64,000 nt of DNA, from IMG/VR virus record IMGVR_UViG_3300020473_002200, positions 124,001-188,000 of that record, one strand, 5' to 3'. Below, one piece after another: positions 45,014 to 51,131 of this stretch. The notes under the pieces were generated by a model, which was given only the letters and a program-made list of their open reading frames with translations, had not been told where the DNA came from and ran no database searches. Origin of the DNA: a virus. The first letter of the stretch is position 1. Every line of letters begins with the position of its first letter. Made by a program: the position numbers and the translations under genes.

Positions 45014-45042
45014 TTGAAAACTTCACTAACTACAATTATAAT
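45014..45042 (+). promoter_or_regulatory. sigma-70-like promoter (methyltransferase gene)
   Basis: TTGAAA (45014-45019), 17 nt, TATAAT (45037-45042), then AAAGGAA and ATG 45067. This one is close to the host sigma-70 consensus. Confidence 0.65.
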
Positions 45043-45066
45043 TTCTAAAAGAAAGGAAACCTCCCT

Positions 45067-45693
45067 ATGAAGAAATTTGGTCTGATTGTAGCTGATCCAC
45101 CTTGGAGTTTTAACGACAAGCTTAAGTATGAAAAGCAGGACGCGACGGTCCGCGGAGCGGACATGATGTATCCAACGCTATCGATTCCTGCTATAGCCGA
45201 CCTGCCGGTTGGAGAATTGGCCGCTGAGAATTCGCTGCTAGCCCTCTGGGTCCCTTCAAGTCACCTAACCAATGGTCTAAAGGTTATGGAGGCCTGGGGT
45301 TTCACGTACAAACAGCTATGGATTTGGGCGAAGACACAAAAGCATGATCGGAGTAAGCTTGCATTTGGGATGGGTCGCCTGGCTCGCAACTGTCATGAGC
45401 CTTGCCTGATCGGCATTAAGGGTAAGTACACAAAGGAATTGGCAAACCGAAGCCAACGTAATGTATTCCTACATCCGTCTCTTCCGCATAGTAGCAAGCC
45501 AGAAGATCTCCAAAATAGTCTAGACACCATGTTCCCCGAGCGGGCTGGTCTAGAAATTTTCGCGCGCCGAGCAAGGCTCGGATGGACATGTATTGGAAAC
45601 GAGTCGCCGCAAACGATGGGTGAAGATGTTCGGGATAGCCTGAAGACTCTTTTAGAAGGTAAGCCTATCGAAGACGATCCGCTACCATGGTAA
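45067..45693 (+). CDS. MT-A70 family adenine methyltransferase
   Basis: 208 residues. ADPPWSF is the DPPW catalytic motif; YPTLSIPAIADLPV, LLALWVPSSHL, WIWAKTQK and ECHEP-like NCHEPCLIGIKG, then SSKPEDL and RAGLEIFARRARLGW are the usual MT-A70 order. Methylates adenine N6 in DNA or RNA. Solitary, with no paired nuclease, so probably protects phage DNA or alters regulation. More G/C-rich than surrounding genes. Confidence 0.9.
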   Translation: MKKFGLIVADPPWSFNDKLKYEKQDATVRGADMMYPTLSIPAIADLPVGELAAENSLLALWVPSSHLTNGLKVMEAWGFTYKQLWIWAKTQKHDRSKLAFGMGRLARNCHEPCLIGIKGKYTKELANRSQRNVFLHPSLPHSSKPEDLQNSLDTMFPERAGLEIFARRARLGWTCIGNESPQTMGEDVRDSLKTLLEGKPIEDDPLPW

Positions 45694-45706
45694 TTGGATA
45701 AATTTA

Positions 45707-46114
45707 ATGGTTGAGGAATTTAAAAGTTTCAGAAAGTGCGGGCAATGTACTGTCTGTTGCGTTGAACTTGAAATTCCTGTATTACAAAAACCAGCGAAGC
45801 AACGATGTGATAAATTAACACGAACCGGTTGTAGCATATACGCTGATAGCCCGAGCGTGTGTAAGGGGTTTCAATGCGTTTGGTCTGAAAAAATGCTACC
45901 TAATTCAGCTCGGCCTGATAAGTCTGGAATATTTGCATATCGTCATGACTCACAGTGGGGACCAGCTCTTTCTTTAGTCGAGTTAAGGTCTGGCGCATTT
46001 ATGAGAAACGCTAAAAATATTAATAAGCTTCAGGTTCTTGTTGATAGGAATGGTTGGGCTATGATCATTACAGACTCAAAAGGGCAACAGGCTGCTATGG
46101 TACCAGAAGAATAA
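45707..46114 (+). CDS. YkgJ-like cysteine-cluster protein
   Basis: 135 residues. CGQCTVCCVELEIP gives C-x2-C-x2-CC, followed by RCDKLTRTGCSIYADSPSVCKGFQC, the zinc/iron-chelating UPF0153/YkgJ pattern. May bind a metal or Fe-S cluster. Biological role in phage unknown. Confidence 0.8.
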   Translation: MVEEFKSFRKCGQCTVCCVELEIPVLQKPAKQRCDKLTRTGCSIYADSPSVCKGFQCVWSEKMLPNSARPDKSGIFAYRHDSQWGPALSLVELRSGAFMRNAKNINKLQVLVDRNGWAMIITDSKGQQAAMVPEE

Positions 46115-46419
46115 TGAAAAAAACAAAAAAGAAACCTGCAAAGAAACCTGTTAGAAGAAAAAAGTCGAAGTCAACGACCAAGCGTGTGCCGTCTATTTTA
46201 GAGTACGCAGGATATGAAATTGGTCAAGAGGTTTGGGTTCGAACTGATCCTTACGGAACAGAAGAGTGGGCATTCGGTACCATACTGGAATTTCATCCAA
46301 CAGATACTACTGAGCCCTCATTTTCATTATTTGATAAAATCAGAAAAAGATTCGCTGTAGGTGCTATTTCAAAAATTGCAGAGTCTCCGCCCAAGAGATG
46401 GATGGGGAAGCTAAGGTAG
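46114..46419 (+). CDS. SH3-like protein with basic N-terminal tail
   Basis: 101 residues from ATG 46114 (TAATG overlap). First ~25 residues are Lys/Arg repeats (KKTKKKPAKKPVRRKKSKS), then a barrel (YEIGQEVWVRTDPYGTEEWAFGTILEF). Likely nucleic-acid binding through the tail. Confidence 0.62.
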   Translation: MKKTKKKPAKKPVRRKKSKSTTKRVPSILEYAGYEIGQEVWVRTDPYGTEEWAFGTILEFHPTDTTEPSFSLFDKIRKRFAVGAISKIAESPPKRWMGKLR

Positions 46420-46712
46420 TGAAAATACCACCAGTTGGCTCTATTTATCGCTTATTCAATCGTAGAAAGCGATCCATATTTATAAAAGGAGGTGAAGGAT
46501 TGCAGGAACTACCTTTTAAAATTAACGATAGAGTACGTTGTCGTGGGTTTGAAGGTAAACTGTATCCCGGAACCGTTTTAGAATGTAATTGGACGAATGC
46601 AGGATACGCTCGTTTTATTTTAGTGAGAGTAAAGCTTGATAATATCAGGGGAGAAACTCGCGTAAATTGGAGCTTATTTCCTGATCGCGTTTGTTTGTTA
46701 AAGGAGGAATGA
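46419..46712 (+). CDS. SH3-like small barrel protein, two possible starts
   Basis: 97 residues from GTG 46419 (overlapping the previous stop). An in-frame TTG at 46500 is preceded by AAAAGGAGGTGA, the best Shine-Dalgarno in the window, giving a 70-residue form that is just the barrel (FKINDRVRCRGFEGKLYPGTVLE, ARFILVRVKLDN). Both forms may be made. Confidence 0.6.
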   Translation: MKIPPVGSIYRLFNRRKRSIFIKGGEGLQELPFKINDRVRCRGFEGKLYPGTVLECNWTNAGYARFILVRVKLDNIRGETRVNWSLFPDRVCLLKEE

Positions 46713-46972
46713 TGTCTTCTGAAGTAAAGAATGCTGAGGTTTTTGATTTTACCGCACATAGAATGCGTAAAGTTATTCTCAATACAAAGAGAAACCCAAA
46801 GAAAACCCAGGCCGAAGTTAAAACATTGGAAGCATGTTTAGAGCTGTATCTCGCGCAGACAATACAGATTAGTTGGGTTGATGGTGAACCCTATATGCAG
46901 TTACATGAATCAAGTGCGCTCGATGAAGAAGGTCTTAAGGAAAAATTCAGTCAGCTTATAAATGGAATTTAG
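46712..46972 (+). CDS. hypothetical protein
   Basis: 86 residues from ATG 46712 (AAGGAGG upstream; ATG 46709 is adjacent). Helical centre with KKTQAEVKTLEACLELYLAQ. No family recognised. Confidence 0.55.
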   Translation: MSSEVKNAEVFDFTAHRMRKVILNTKRNPKKTQAEVKTLEACLELYLAQTIQISWVDGEPYMQLHESSALDEEGLKEKFSQLINGI

Positions 46973-46973
46973 T

Positions 46974-47312
46974 ATGCAAAAGGGCGCATCCCTTCCACCA
47001 GATTATGAGACAGACCCATGGGTTGCTGCTTTCATTTGCGAACTGCATGCAATGTTCGGGACTCCTGTAACTGGAACAGTCTGTACAAACAAGGAAGACA
47101 AATTACAATATTTATGGGCAAGGATTGGAATTGCTAATGCGTTGTCATTGCATGAAAATTTATGGCGTCCATTGAGGAAAAAAATTGATCCTCAAGTCGC
47201 TGCAGACGCATTTGCAAGAAGGTACCATATGATCACCAATAAGATGGTAGTTGAACAAGTGCCGTTTTTTTCCCCAAGGGGTGAAACCAAAGCTTTAGTT
47301 TCGCCTTCATAG
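46974..47312 (+). CDS. hypothetical protein
   Basis: 112 residues from ATG 46974. WVAAFICELHAMFGTPVTG, YLWARIGIANALSLHENLW, RYHMITNKMVVEQ. Helical; no assigned family. Confidence 0.55.
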   Translation: MQKGASLPPDYETDPWVAAFICELHAMFGTPVTGTVCTNKEDKLQYLWARIGIANALSLHENLWRPLRKKIDPQVAADAFARRYHMITNKMVVEQVPFFSPRGETKALVSPS

Positions 47313-47332
47313 TTAAATGACCTAGGAGCTTT

Positions 47333-47626
47333 ATGAATTTTTCTAGAAAATTAAAAAGAAATCAAATGAAGAAGCAATTAAAAAACCTTAAAAAGGTGTC
47401 AAAAGGCATAACGAAAAGAATGGATTCGTTAGGCGATAACTGTAGAGCATGTGGAAAAGAGTTTGACAATAGAGATTCAGAAGCTTTAGCTTCATGGGTT
47501 GTTTATGTTGTTGATGGCGATCCTAGACTTATTTGTCCCGCCTGTAAGCAAAAGATAGACGAAATGTCGAAAGAGGAGGAATTTGAAGATGCTAGAATTA
47601 ACGCGCCAGGAGGCATCGAAACTTAA
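47333..47626 (+). CDS. zinc-ribbon protein with basic coiled-coil N-terminus
   Basis: 97 residues. The N-terminal third is basic (KLKRNQMKKQLKNLKK), then CRACGKEF and LICPACKQK form a two-knuckle zinc site. Probably nucleic-acid binding. Confidence 0.62.
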   Translation: MNFSRKLKRNQMKKQLKNLKKVSKGITKRMDSLGDNCRACGKEFDNRDSEALASWVVYVVDGDPRLICPACKQKIDEMSKEEEFEDARINAPGGIET

Positions 47627-47783
47627 GTCAACTTTAAACTGGGTACTCGACGCAACGCTTGGCGGTCAAGAAGAAAAGATTATGATTGAAAGAATTAGAG
47701 ATAAAATATCGAATATTCTTAAGTCAGATCCGAGAAGGCAAAATATTACGCTAGTTTTAAGCGAGGAAAATGAAGTTAATTAG
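47589..47783 (+). CDS. small hypothetical protein
   Basis: 64 residues from ATG 47589 (GAGGAGG upstream). LTRQEASKLKSTLNWVLDATLGG then IRDKISNILKSDPRRQ. No assignment. Confidence 0.5.
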   Translation: MLELTRQEASKLKSTLNWVLDATLGGQEEKIMIERIRDKISNILKSDPRRQNITLVLSEENEVN

Positions 47784-48069
47784 AGATAAGAAAATACAGC
47801 AAATGTCTGCTGGGGAATCTTATGTTATTAAAAAATTAACCAAGCCAGAGTTTATTCTGTATGTAAAAAAAGAAATTCCAGAACTATTTGCAGAAGCAGT
47901 TAGCCAAAAAAGTACAGAGAAATTTGCAGATATTTTAGAAATGATTAACAACGTTTGTGAGGTCCTTAATATGGACTGGTATGAGTGTTCTAAGATAAAA
48001 TCTAATAAACGATGGGAGTTTGGAAAGTACAGCTTTATTGTCGCGGAAAAGACTGATTTAATTGATTGA
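47770..48069 (+). CDS. MazG/PRA-PH-like all-alpha NTP pyrophosphohydrolase-like protein
   Basis: 99 residues. KLIRDKKIQQM resembles the K-L-V-R-D-K-I opening of phosphoribosyl-ATP-PPase-like proteins, with FAEAVSQKSTEKFADILEMINNV for the E-E-x(n)-D-I helix; the usual Glu pair is weakened, so activity is doubtful. Related in design to the gene at 62001. Confidence 0.6.
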   Translation: MKLIRDKKIQQMSAGESYVIKKLTKPEFILYVKKEIPELFAEAVSQKSTEKFADILEMINNVCEVLNMDWYECSKIKSNKRWEFGKYSFIVAEKTDLID

Positions 48070-48235
48070 GCAACACTGTTTGTGACTCAAATACGAGATC
48101 CTCTTCATTATCTGGGTATTTAATTAAAAAAAGCCGGTCAGTTTCATTTTGTACTGTATATATTTCTATAATCCTAGCTGTACGATTGATTGAATTGATT
48201 ATTATGTATTCATTTTCTTTTGCTCTAACGTACAT
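48035..48235 (-). CDS. SH3-like small protein on the minus strand
   Basis: 66 residues. NEYIIINSINRTARIIEIY, RLFLIKYPDNEEDLV and ESQTVLLNQL form a barrel-like strand set. The competing plus-strand frame (48066-48263) is an unnatural hydrophobic run, which favours this strand. TATAAA lies 5 nt before its ATG, hinting at leaderless expression. Confidence 0.5.
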   Translation of the reverse strand: MYVRAKENEYIIINSINRTARIIEIYTVQNETDRLFLIKYPDNEEDLVFESQTVLLNQLNQSFPRQ

Positions 48236-48262
48236 GGCATTTATAAATATTGGAGAATTTTG

Positions 48263-48487
48263 ATGTTTAGTTATTTTTTGGTATCATATATTAGTCTAGT
48301 TATGACTAATGGCTCTATGTGCTTACCTGATACACCTATTATAGAAGAAAAAGCAAGTTCGGATTTTATGCCGGCTGTTATCTACGCAGATCCTAATGAA
48401 GTAAGAGCTTTAGAGGCTGCCAATACTCAAGTCGAACTAGACTCTGGCGTTAAAGCAGATGTTCAAGTATTCATGGTTAAAAGATGA
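48263..48487 (+). CDS. small exported or membrane protein
   Basis: 74 residues from ATG 48263. Hydrophobic N-terminus (FSYFLVSYISLVMTNGSMC) may be a signal or lipobox-like sequence; mature part acidic (DPNEVRALEAANTQVELD). Unknown. Confidence 0.5.
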   Translation: MFSYFLVSYISLVMTNGSMCLPDTPIIEEKASSDFMPAVIYADPNEVRALEAANTQVELDSGVKADVQVFMVKR

Positions 48488-48687
48488 AAAGAGAGATAGT
48501 TACGAGCACTTGTGAGTGTTGTCAAATAAAAATGATCGGAGTATTATACAAGTCTATAAGTAATGATCCATATTTATTTGAGTGTATTCTTTGCAACCCC
48601 AGGGAGTTCGAGCTAACTTATGAATCAGATAGAAGTAGGGGATCTTGTAACTCATCGAATGAGCAAGGTTCAGTTATTCAATTTTGA
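48484..48687 (+). CDS. small zinc-ribbon-like protein
   Basis: 67 residues. CECCQIKMIGVLYKS and FECILCNPREFEL give two Cys pairs suited to a zinc knuckle. ATG overlaps the previous stop; the last third overlaps the next gene by 68 nt. Confidence 0.5.
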   Translation: MKREIVTSTCECCQIKMIGVLYKSISNDPYLFECILCNPREFELTYESDRSRGSCNSSNEQGSVIQF

Positions 48688-48820
48688 TATTCCACGAAGA
48701 CCCAGTTCTTTACCTGGGATCGTTTTAGAGATAAATCACGATAAATTATTAATTTTATGGGAAACCTATACAGAGTGGGTTGATCTTGCTTATTTATTAA
48801 AGATAAGCAGGGTTAAGTAG
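48620..48820 (+). CDS. SH3-like small barrel protein
   Basis: 66 residues: IEVGDLVTHRM, SLPGIVLEINHDKLLILWETYTEWV, LAYLLKIS. Clear match to the window's barrel pattern. Confidence 0.65.
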   Translation: MNQIEVGDLVTHRMSKVQLFNFDIPRRPSSLPGIVLEINHDKLLILWETYTEWVDLAYLLKISRVK

Positions 48821-49314
48821 TGAAAAAGAAACTATCAGTTTTTTTCTTTGAGGGCCTATTATTGAATTATCCAGAGGGTAATTTACGAGAAGAATGGCTA
48901 AAAGATCCAGAGTGCTTATATTACCCCAACGTTTCAGATATTCCTGGCCCAGATGCTTGGGATCAATTTGCTTGCTCGTTTTTTCGTCGTGAAATAAATG
49001 AATTGAAAAGTGATGTTATTTTAATGACTGGAATTGAAGCTCAAGAAAATAGAATAGAAAGTAGAATAAAGCAACTTATTAAATTTTTAGGTGTTGAAAT
49101 TGACACAGTAATAAGAAAAGACCCAGGTGAAGAAACTTTTAAGTTTTGTATGTCTAAATTGGGCTATCACCTAAGTTGTATGAAGGACACAAAAGCTTCA
49201 TATAATGAGATTAATTTATATCTAAATGATCTAGAACTAGCAAAGGATATAGCTGACTATATTATTACTGAATTTTCTATCACTACAATTGTACATGATT
49301 TATACTCGAGTTAA
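48820..49314 (+). CDS. HAD-like protein, apparently catalytically dead
   Basis: 164 residues from GTG 48820. Overall order resembles Swiss-army-knife RNA-repair-like HADs (VFFFEGLLL, DIPGPDAWDQF, VILMTGIEAQENRIESRIKQLIKFLGVEID), but the nucleophile motif DxD is replaced by FFEGL, so the phosphatase site looks lost. Tentative fold call. Confidence 0.5.
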   Translation: MKKKLSVFFFEGLLLNYPEGNLREEWLKDPECLYYPNVSDIPGPDAWDQFACSFFRREINELKSDVILMTGIEAQENRIESRIKQLIKFLGVEIDTVIRKDPGEETFKFCMSKLGYHLSCMKDTKASYNEINLYLNDLELAKDIADYIITEFSITTIVHDLYSS

Positions 49315-49348
49315 TTTTGGTATATATTTATTGAACACAGGAGCGAGT

Positions 49349-49870
49349 ATGAAAAGAAGATTACGCGAGCAAGAAGTAGTTATAGTTCAAGCAGGCGAGG
49401 CTCATAATGAAGCCCTAGAGTCTTGTTTAGCACAGATAAATAGTATGTTAAGAGCTATGCACCTTTGGTTTCATGCAGCTCATAATACGGTTTATGGTAT
49501 GCCTTTTATGGGTGATCATAAATTGTACGAAGAAATCTATGAGAATATCCAGAACGAAATAGATGACTTTATAGAGCGCTCGATAGGTTTAACACGAAAT
49601 CAATCTATGGGTTGCCCTATCAAGATTACCGCTGCAGCTGAAAAAATGTTGGCTGCATTACCCTCACCATCAGCTCTTGAGGGCTGTGGGATTTCTGAGA
49701 CTGGTAGAGATATTGTGGAAGCCTATTTAGAGCTTTTAGAAATAACTTATGAGAAGCTAAGTGGCTCCGGCCATATGTCACTAGGGCTGGATGATCTAAT
49801 GTCATCCAGCGCCAATACTCACGAAAGATATTTCTACCTCCTAAACCAAAGAGCAACAAAAAATCGATGA
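49349..49870 (+). CDS. Dps/ferritin-like protein
   Basis: 173 residues from ATG 49349. LRAMHLWFHAAHNTVYGMPFMGDHKLYEEIYE and EIDDFIERSIGL match the Dps signature with H, D/E ferroxidase ligands. Dps proteins bind iron and protect DNA. The N-terminus KRRLREQE ends in L-R-E, tag-like but short. Placement among barrel genes gives no further hint. Confidence 0.78.
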   Translation: MKRRLREQEVVIVQAGEAHNEALESCLAQINSMLRAMHLWFHAAHNTVYGMPFMGDHKLYEEIYENIQNEIDDFIERSIGLTRNQSMGCPIKITAAAEKMLAALPSPSALEGCGISETGRDIVEAYLELLEITYEKLSGSGHMSLGLDDLMSSSANTHERYFYLLNQRATKNR

Positions 49871-50028
49871 GTGAAAATTTTAAAGATCAAATTTCCGAAG
49901 CAGCAGAAAGATTGACTGCTGGCGCAAGCCCAAAAAAGCTCTTGGAAGAATATGCCACAAGACTAGATTTACATCATGCGTTTTTCATTGTAACTCAGGC
50001 TCAAATTCTTTCTAGAAAAGATAAGTAG
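49867..50028 (+). CDS. small helical protein
   Basis: 53 residues, ATG overlapping the Dps-like stop. Helical (FKDQISEAAERLTAGASPKKLLEEYATRL). Too short for the fold to be assigned. Function unknown. Confidence 0.55.
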   Translation: MSENFKDQISEAAERLTAGASPKKLLEEYATRLDLHHAFFIVTQAQILSRKDK

Positions 50029-50032
50029 TTTT

Positions 50033-50061
50033 GTGTAATTTACCCCAGATTAAGATATAAT
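50033..50061 (+). promoter_or_regulatory. phage promoter, TGYAA-type (small RNA gene)
   Basis: GTGTAA (50033-50038), 17 nt, TATAAT (50056-50061). Expected start near 50068, at the beginning of a 170-nt structured non-coding stretch. Confidence 0.72.
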
Positions 50062-50067
50062 ATAAAA

Positions 50068-50238
50068 GTATTCAGTTGGAATACATGTAGTGCGTGCTTC
50101 TCGGTAAGAGAATATTATACGATAAAGGGAACCTAGTTGTGACGTTCCAGCACGCGGAGCGTTTCAAGATTCTCTAAAAATAGTAACAGGTGAACGAGTC
50201 GTTTTACTAGGAGCGCTCAAGTAACCACCCATTTTTTT
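50068..50238 (+). ncRNA. structured small RNA, unassigned
   Basis: Largest non-coding gap in the window (50029-50247). Helices visible: GCGTGC (50091-50097 region) with GCACGC (~50149); TTCTC/GAGAA hairpin with GGTAA loop (~50098-50112); GGAAC/GTTCC (~50128-50147); GAGCG/CGCTC (~50156 and ~50213); TAGTAAC/GTTTTACTA (~50180-50210). AGAGAAT (~50107) can instead pair with ATTCTCT (~50169), so two shapes or a pseudoknot are possible. Own promoter and T-run end. Not a tRNA or tmRNA that I recognise. Confidence 0.6.
50188..50238 (+). terminator. putative intrinsic terminator of the small RNA
   Basis: GGTG (~50189) can pair with CACC (50226-50229 region), enclosing the GAGCGCTC palindrome, and TTTTTTT follows at 50232-50238. 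Reasonable rho-independent end for the small RNA, though the stem is imperfect. Confidence 0.45.
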
Positions 50239-50247
50239 GGATAAAAT

Positions 50248-50496
50248 ATGCCACATAGACTCGCTCCAGATGATATAGGGACAGTTTTGGCAGAACTACA
50301 GGCTGGAATAATTCCTACAAGCATCTTTTTGAATAATCATATTGAAAAAAAAGACCCATTTGCTGGTATGAGCAAAGAAGAATCTAGAACAATGAAGAGA
50401 AAATGGCGTAAACTTAAAAAGAAATTTGGCGTTAAAAACAAATCTCTTACTCATCAAGCAGCCACAGTGAGATTTCACTTAAGGAAAAGCAATTAA
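50248..50496 (+). CDS. small basic hypothetical protein
   Basis: 82 residues. LAPDDIGTVLAELQAGIIPTSIF then a strongly basic KRKWRKLKKKFGVKNK region. No good Shine-Dalgarno upstream. Unknown function. Confidence 0.55.
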   Translation: MPHRLAPDDIGTVLAELQAGIIPTSIFLNNHIEKKDPFAGMSKEESRTMKRKWRKLKKKFGVKNKSLTHQAATVRFHLRKSN

Positions 50497-50735
50497 TGAA
50501 ATTAGTCGAATTTTTGATTATGGAAAATCTCCCGCTAAATGGTAGCTATTTGAGGATCGAAGAACTAAAGAAAAATGTGATGTCTGATTTTTTTTCTATA
50601 AAAAAACAGGCAAAACCAGATATATTTGAAATAGCTTTAGAAAAGCTTGACTCGAAACAATGCGTTTTTATCAATAAAGGAACAAAATCAATTGCAGCAA
50701 CACAATACGGAATCAACAAATTTAGTCAATCATAG
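50496..50735 (+). CDS. small hypothetical protein
   Basis: 79 residues, start overlapping the previous stop (TAATG). Helix then winged-like end (FEIALEKLDSKQCVFINKGTKSIAATQYG). Possibly a small winged-helix protein; weak. Confidence 0.52.
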   Translation: MKLVEFLIMENLPLNGSYLRIEELKKNVMSDFFSIKKQAKPDIFEIALEKLDSKQCVFINKGTKSIAATQYGINKFSQS

Positions 50736-50757
50736 ATATAATAGAAATAGTATTACT

Positions 50758-50928
50758 GTGGGAGACTCAGTTGTTGTAAATATTGGGAAGAAATATATCG
50801 CAATTGTGAAGGGACTGAAGTTAGATAATAAAAATAAAAAAATATTTGCTTATCTAAAGGTATTTAGCGATGGACTCCCAACAAGGGTCGACGTTTCTGA
50901 TTGTAAAATAGCTAAGAACGACATATAA
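50758..50928 (+). CDS. SH3-like small barrel protein, start uncertain
   Basis: TVGDSVVVNIGKKYIAIVKGLKLDNKNKKIF (shown by its first part TVGDSVVVNIGKKYIAIVKG) and RVDVSDCKIA follow the barrel pattern. The frame is open back to 50647, but the upstream part overlaps the preceding gene and lacks strands; GTG 50758 or a start slightly upstream is likeliest. Confidence 0.5.
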   Translation: MGDSVVVNIGKKYIAIVKGLKLDNKNKKIFAYLKVFSDGLPTRVDVSDCKIAKNDI

Positions 50929-50935
50929 GGCTTAA

Positions 50936-51009
50936 CCGCCTCGGCTGGCTGGTGGTTAGGAGGCGTCTTATAAGCGTCTTGAAGCAGGGTTCAATTCCCT
51001 GGAGGCGGA
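50936..51009 (+). tRNA. tRNA-Ile (anticodon TAT)
   Basis: 74 nt. Acceptor CCGCCTC/GAGGCGG is perfect, T arm CAGGG-TTCAATT-CCCTG is perfect. Anticodon loop CTTATAA gives TAT (reads AUA), on a GGCGT/GCGTC stem with wobble pairs. The D arm is weak. AUA is a common codon in this AT-rich genome and is often rare in hosts. Confidence 0.75.
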
Positions 51010-51024
51010 CTAATTTTCCCATAG

Positions 51025-51097
51025 GGGCCTGTAGCTCAGTGGTTAGAGCACCCGGCTCATAACCGGACGGTCCTCGGTTCAAATCCGAGCGGGCCCA
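51025..51097 (+). tRNA. tRNA-Met (anticodon CAT)
   Basis: 73 nt. Acceptor GGGCCTG/CGGGCCC, D arm GTAGCTCAGTGGTTAGAGC, anticodon arm CCGG-CTCATAA-CCGG with CAT, T arm CTCGG-TTCAAAT-CCGAG. Elongator Met or lysidine-modified Ile cannot be told apart by eye. Confidence 0.92.
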
Positions 51098-51131
51098 CTA
51101 TTTATTTTTAGCTTTGCAATAGGAGAAAATT

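Noticed and set aside
48066-48263. Plus-strand hydrophobic ORF opposite the minus-strand barrel gene
   Set aside because: Weak TTG start, no ribosome-binding site, and its hydrophobic run is what the antisense of a beta-rich gene produces.
50068-50238. tmRNA or known riboswitch identity for the small RNA
   Set aside because: No tRNA-like ends, no tag reading frame, and no riboswitch core I recognise; left unassigned.
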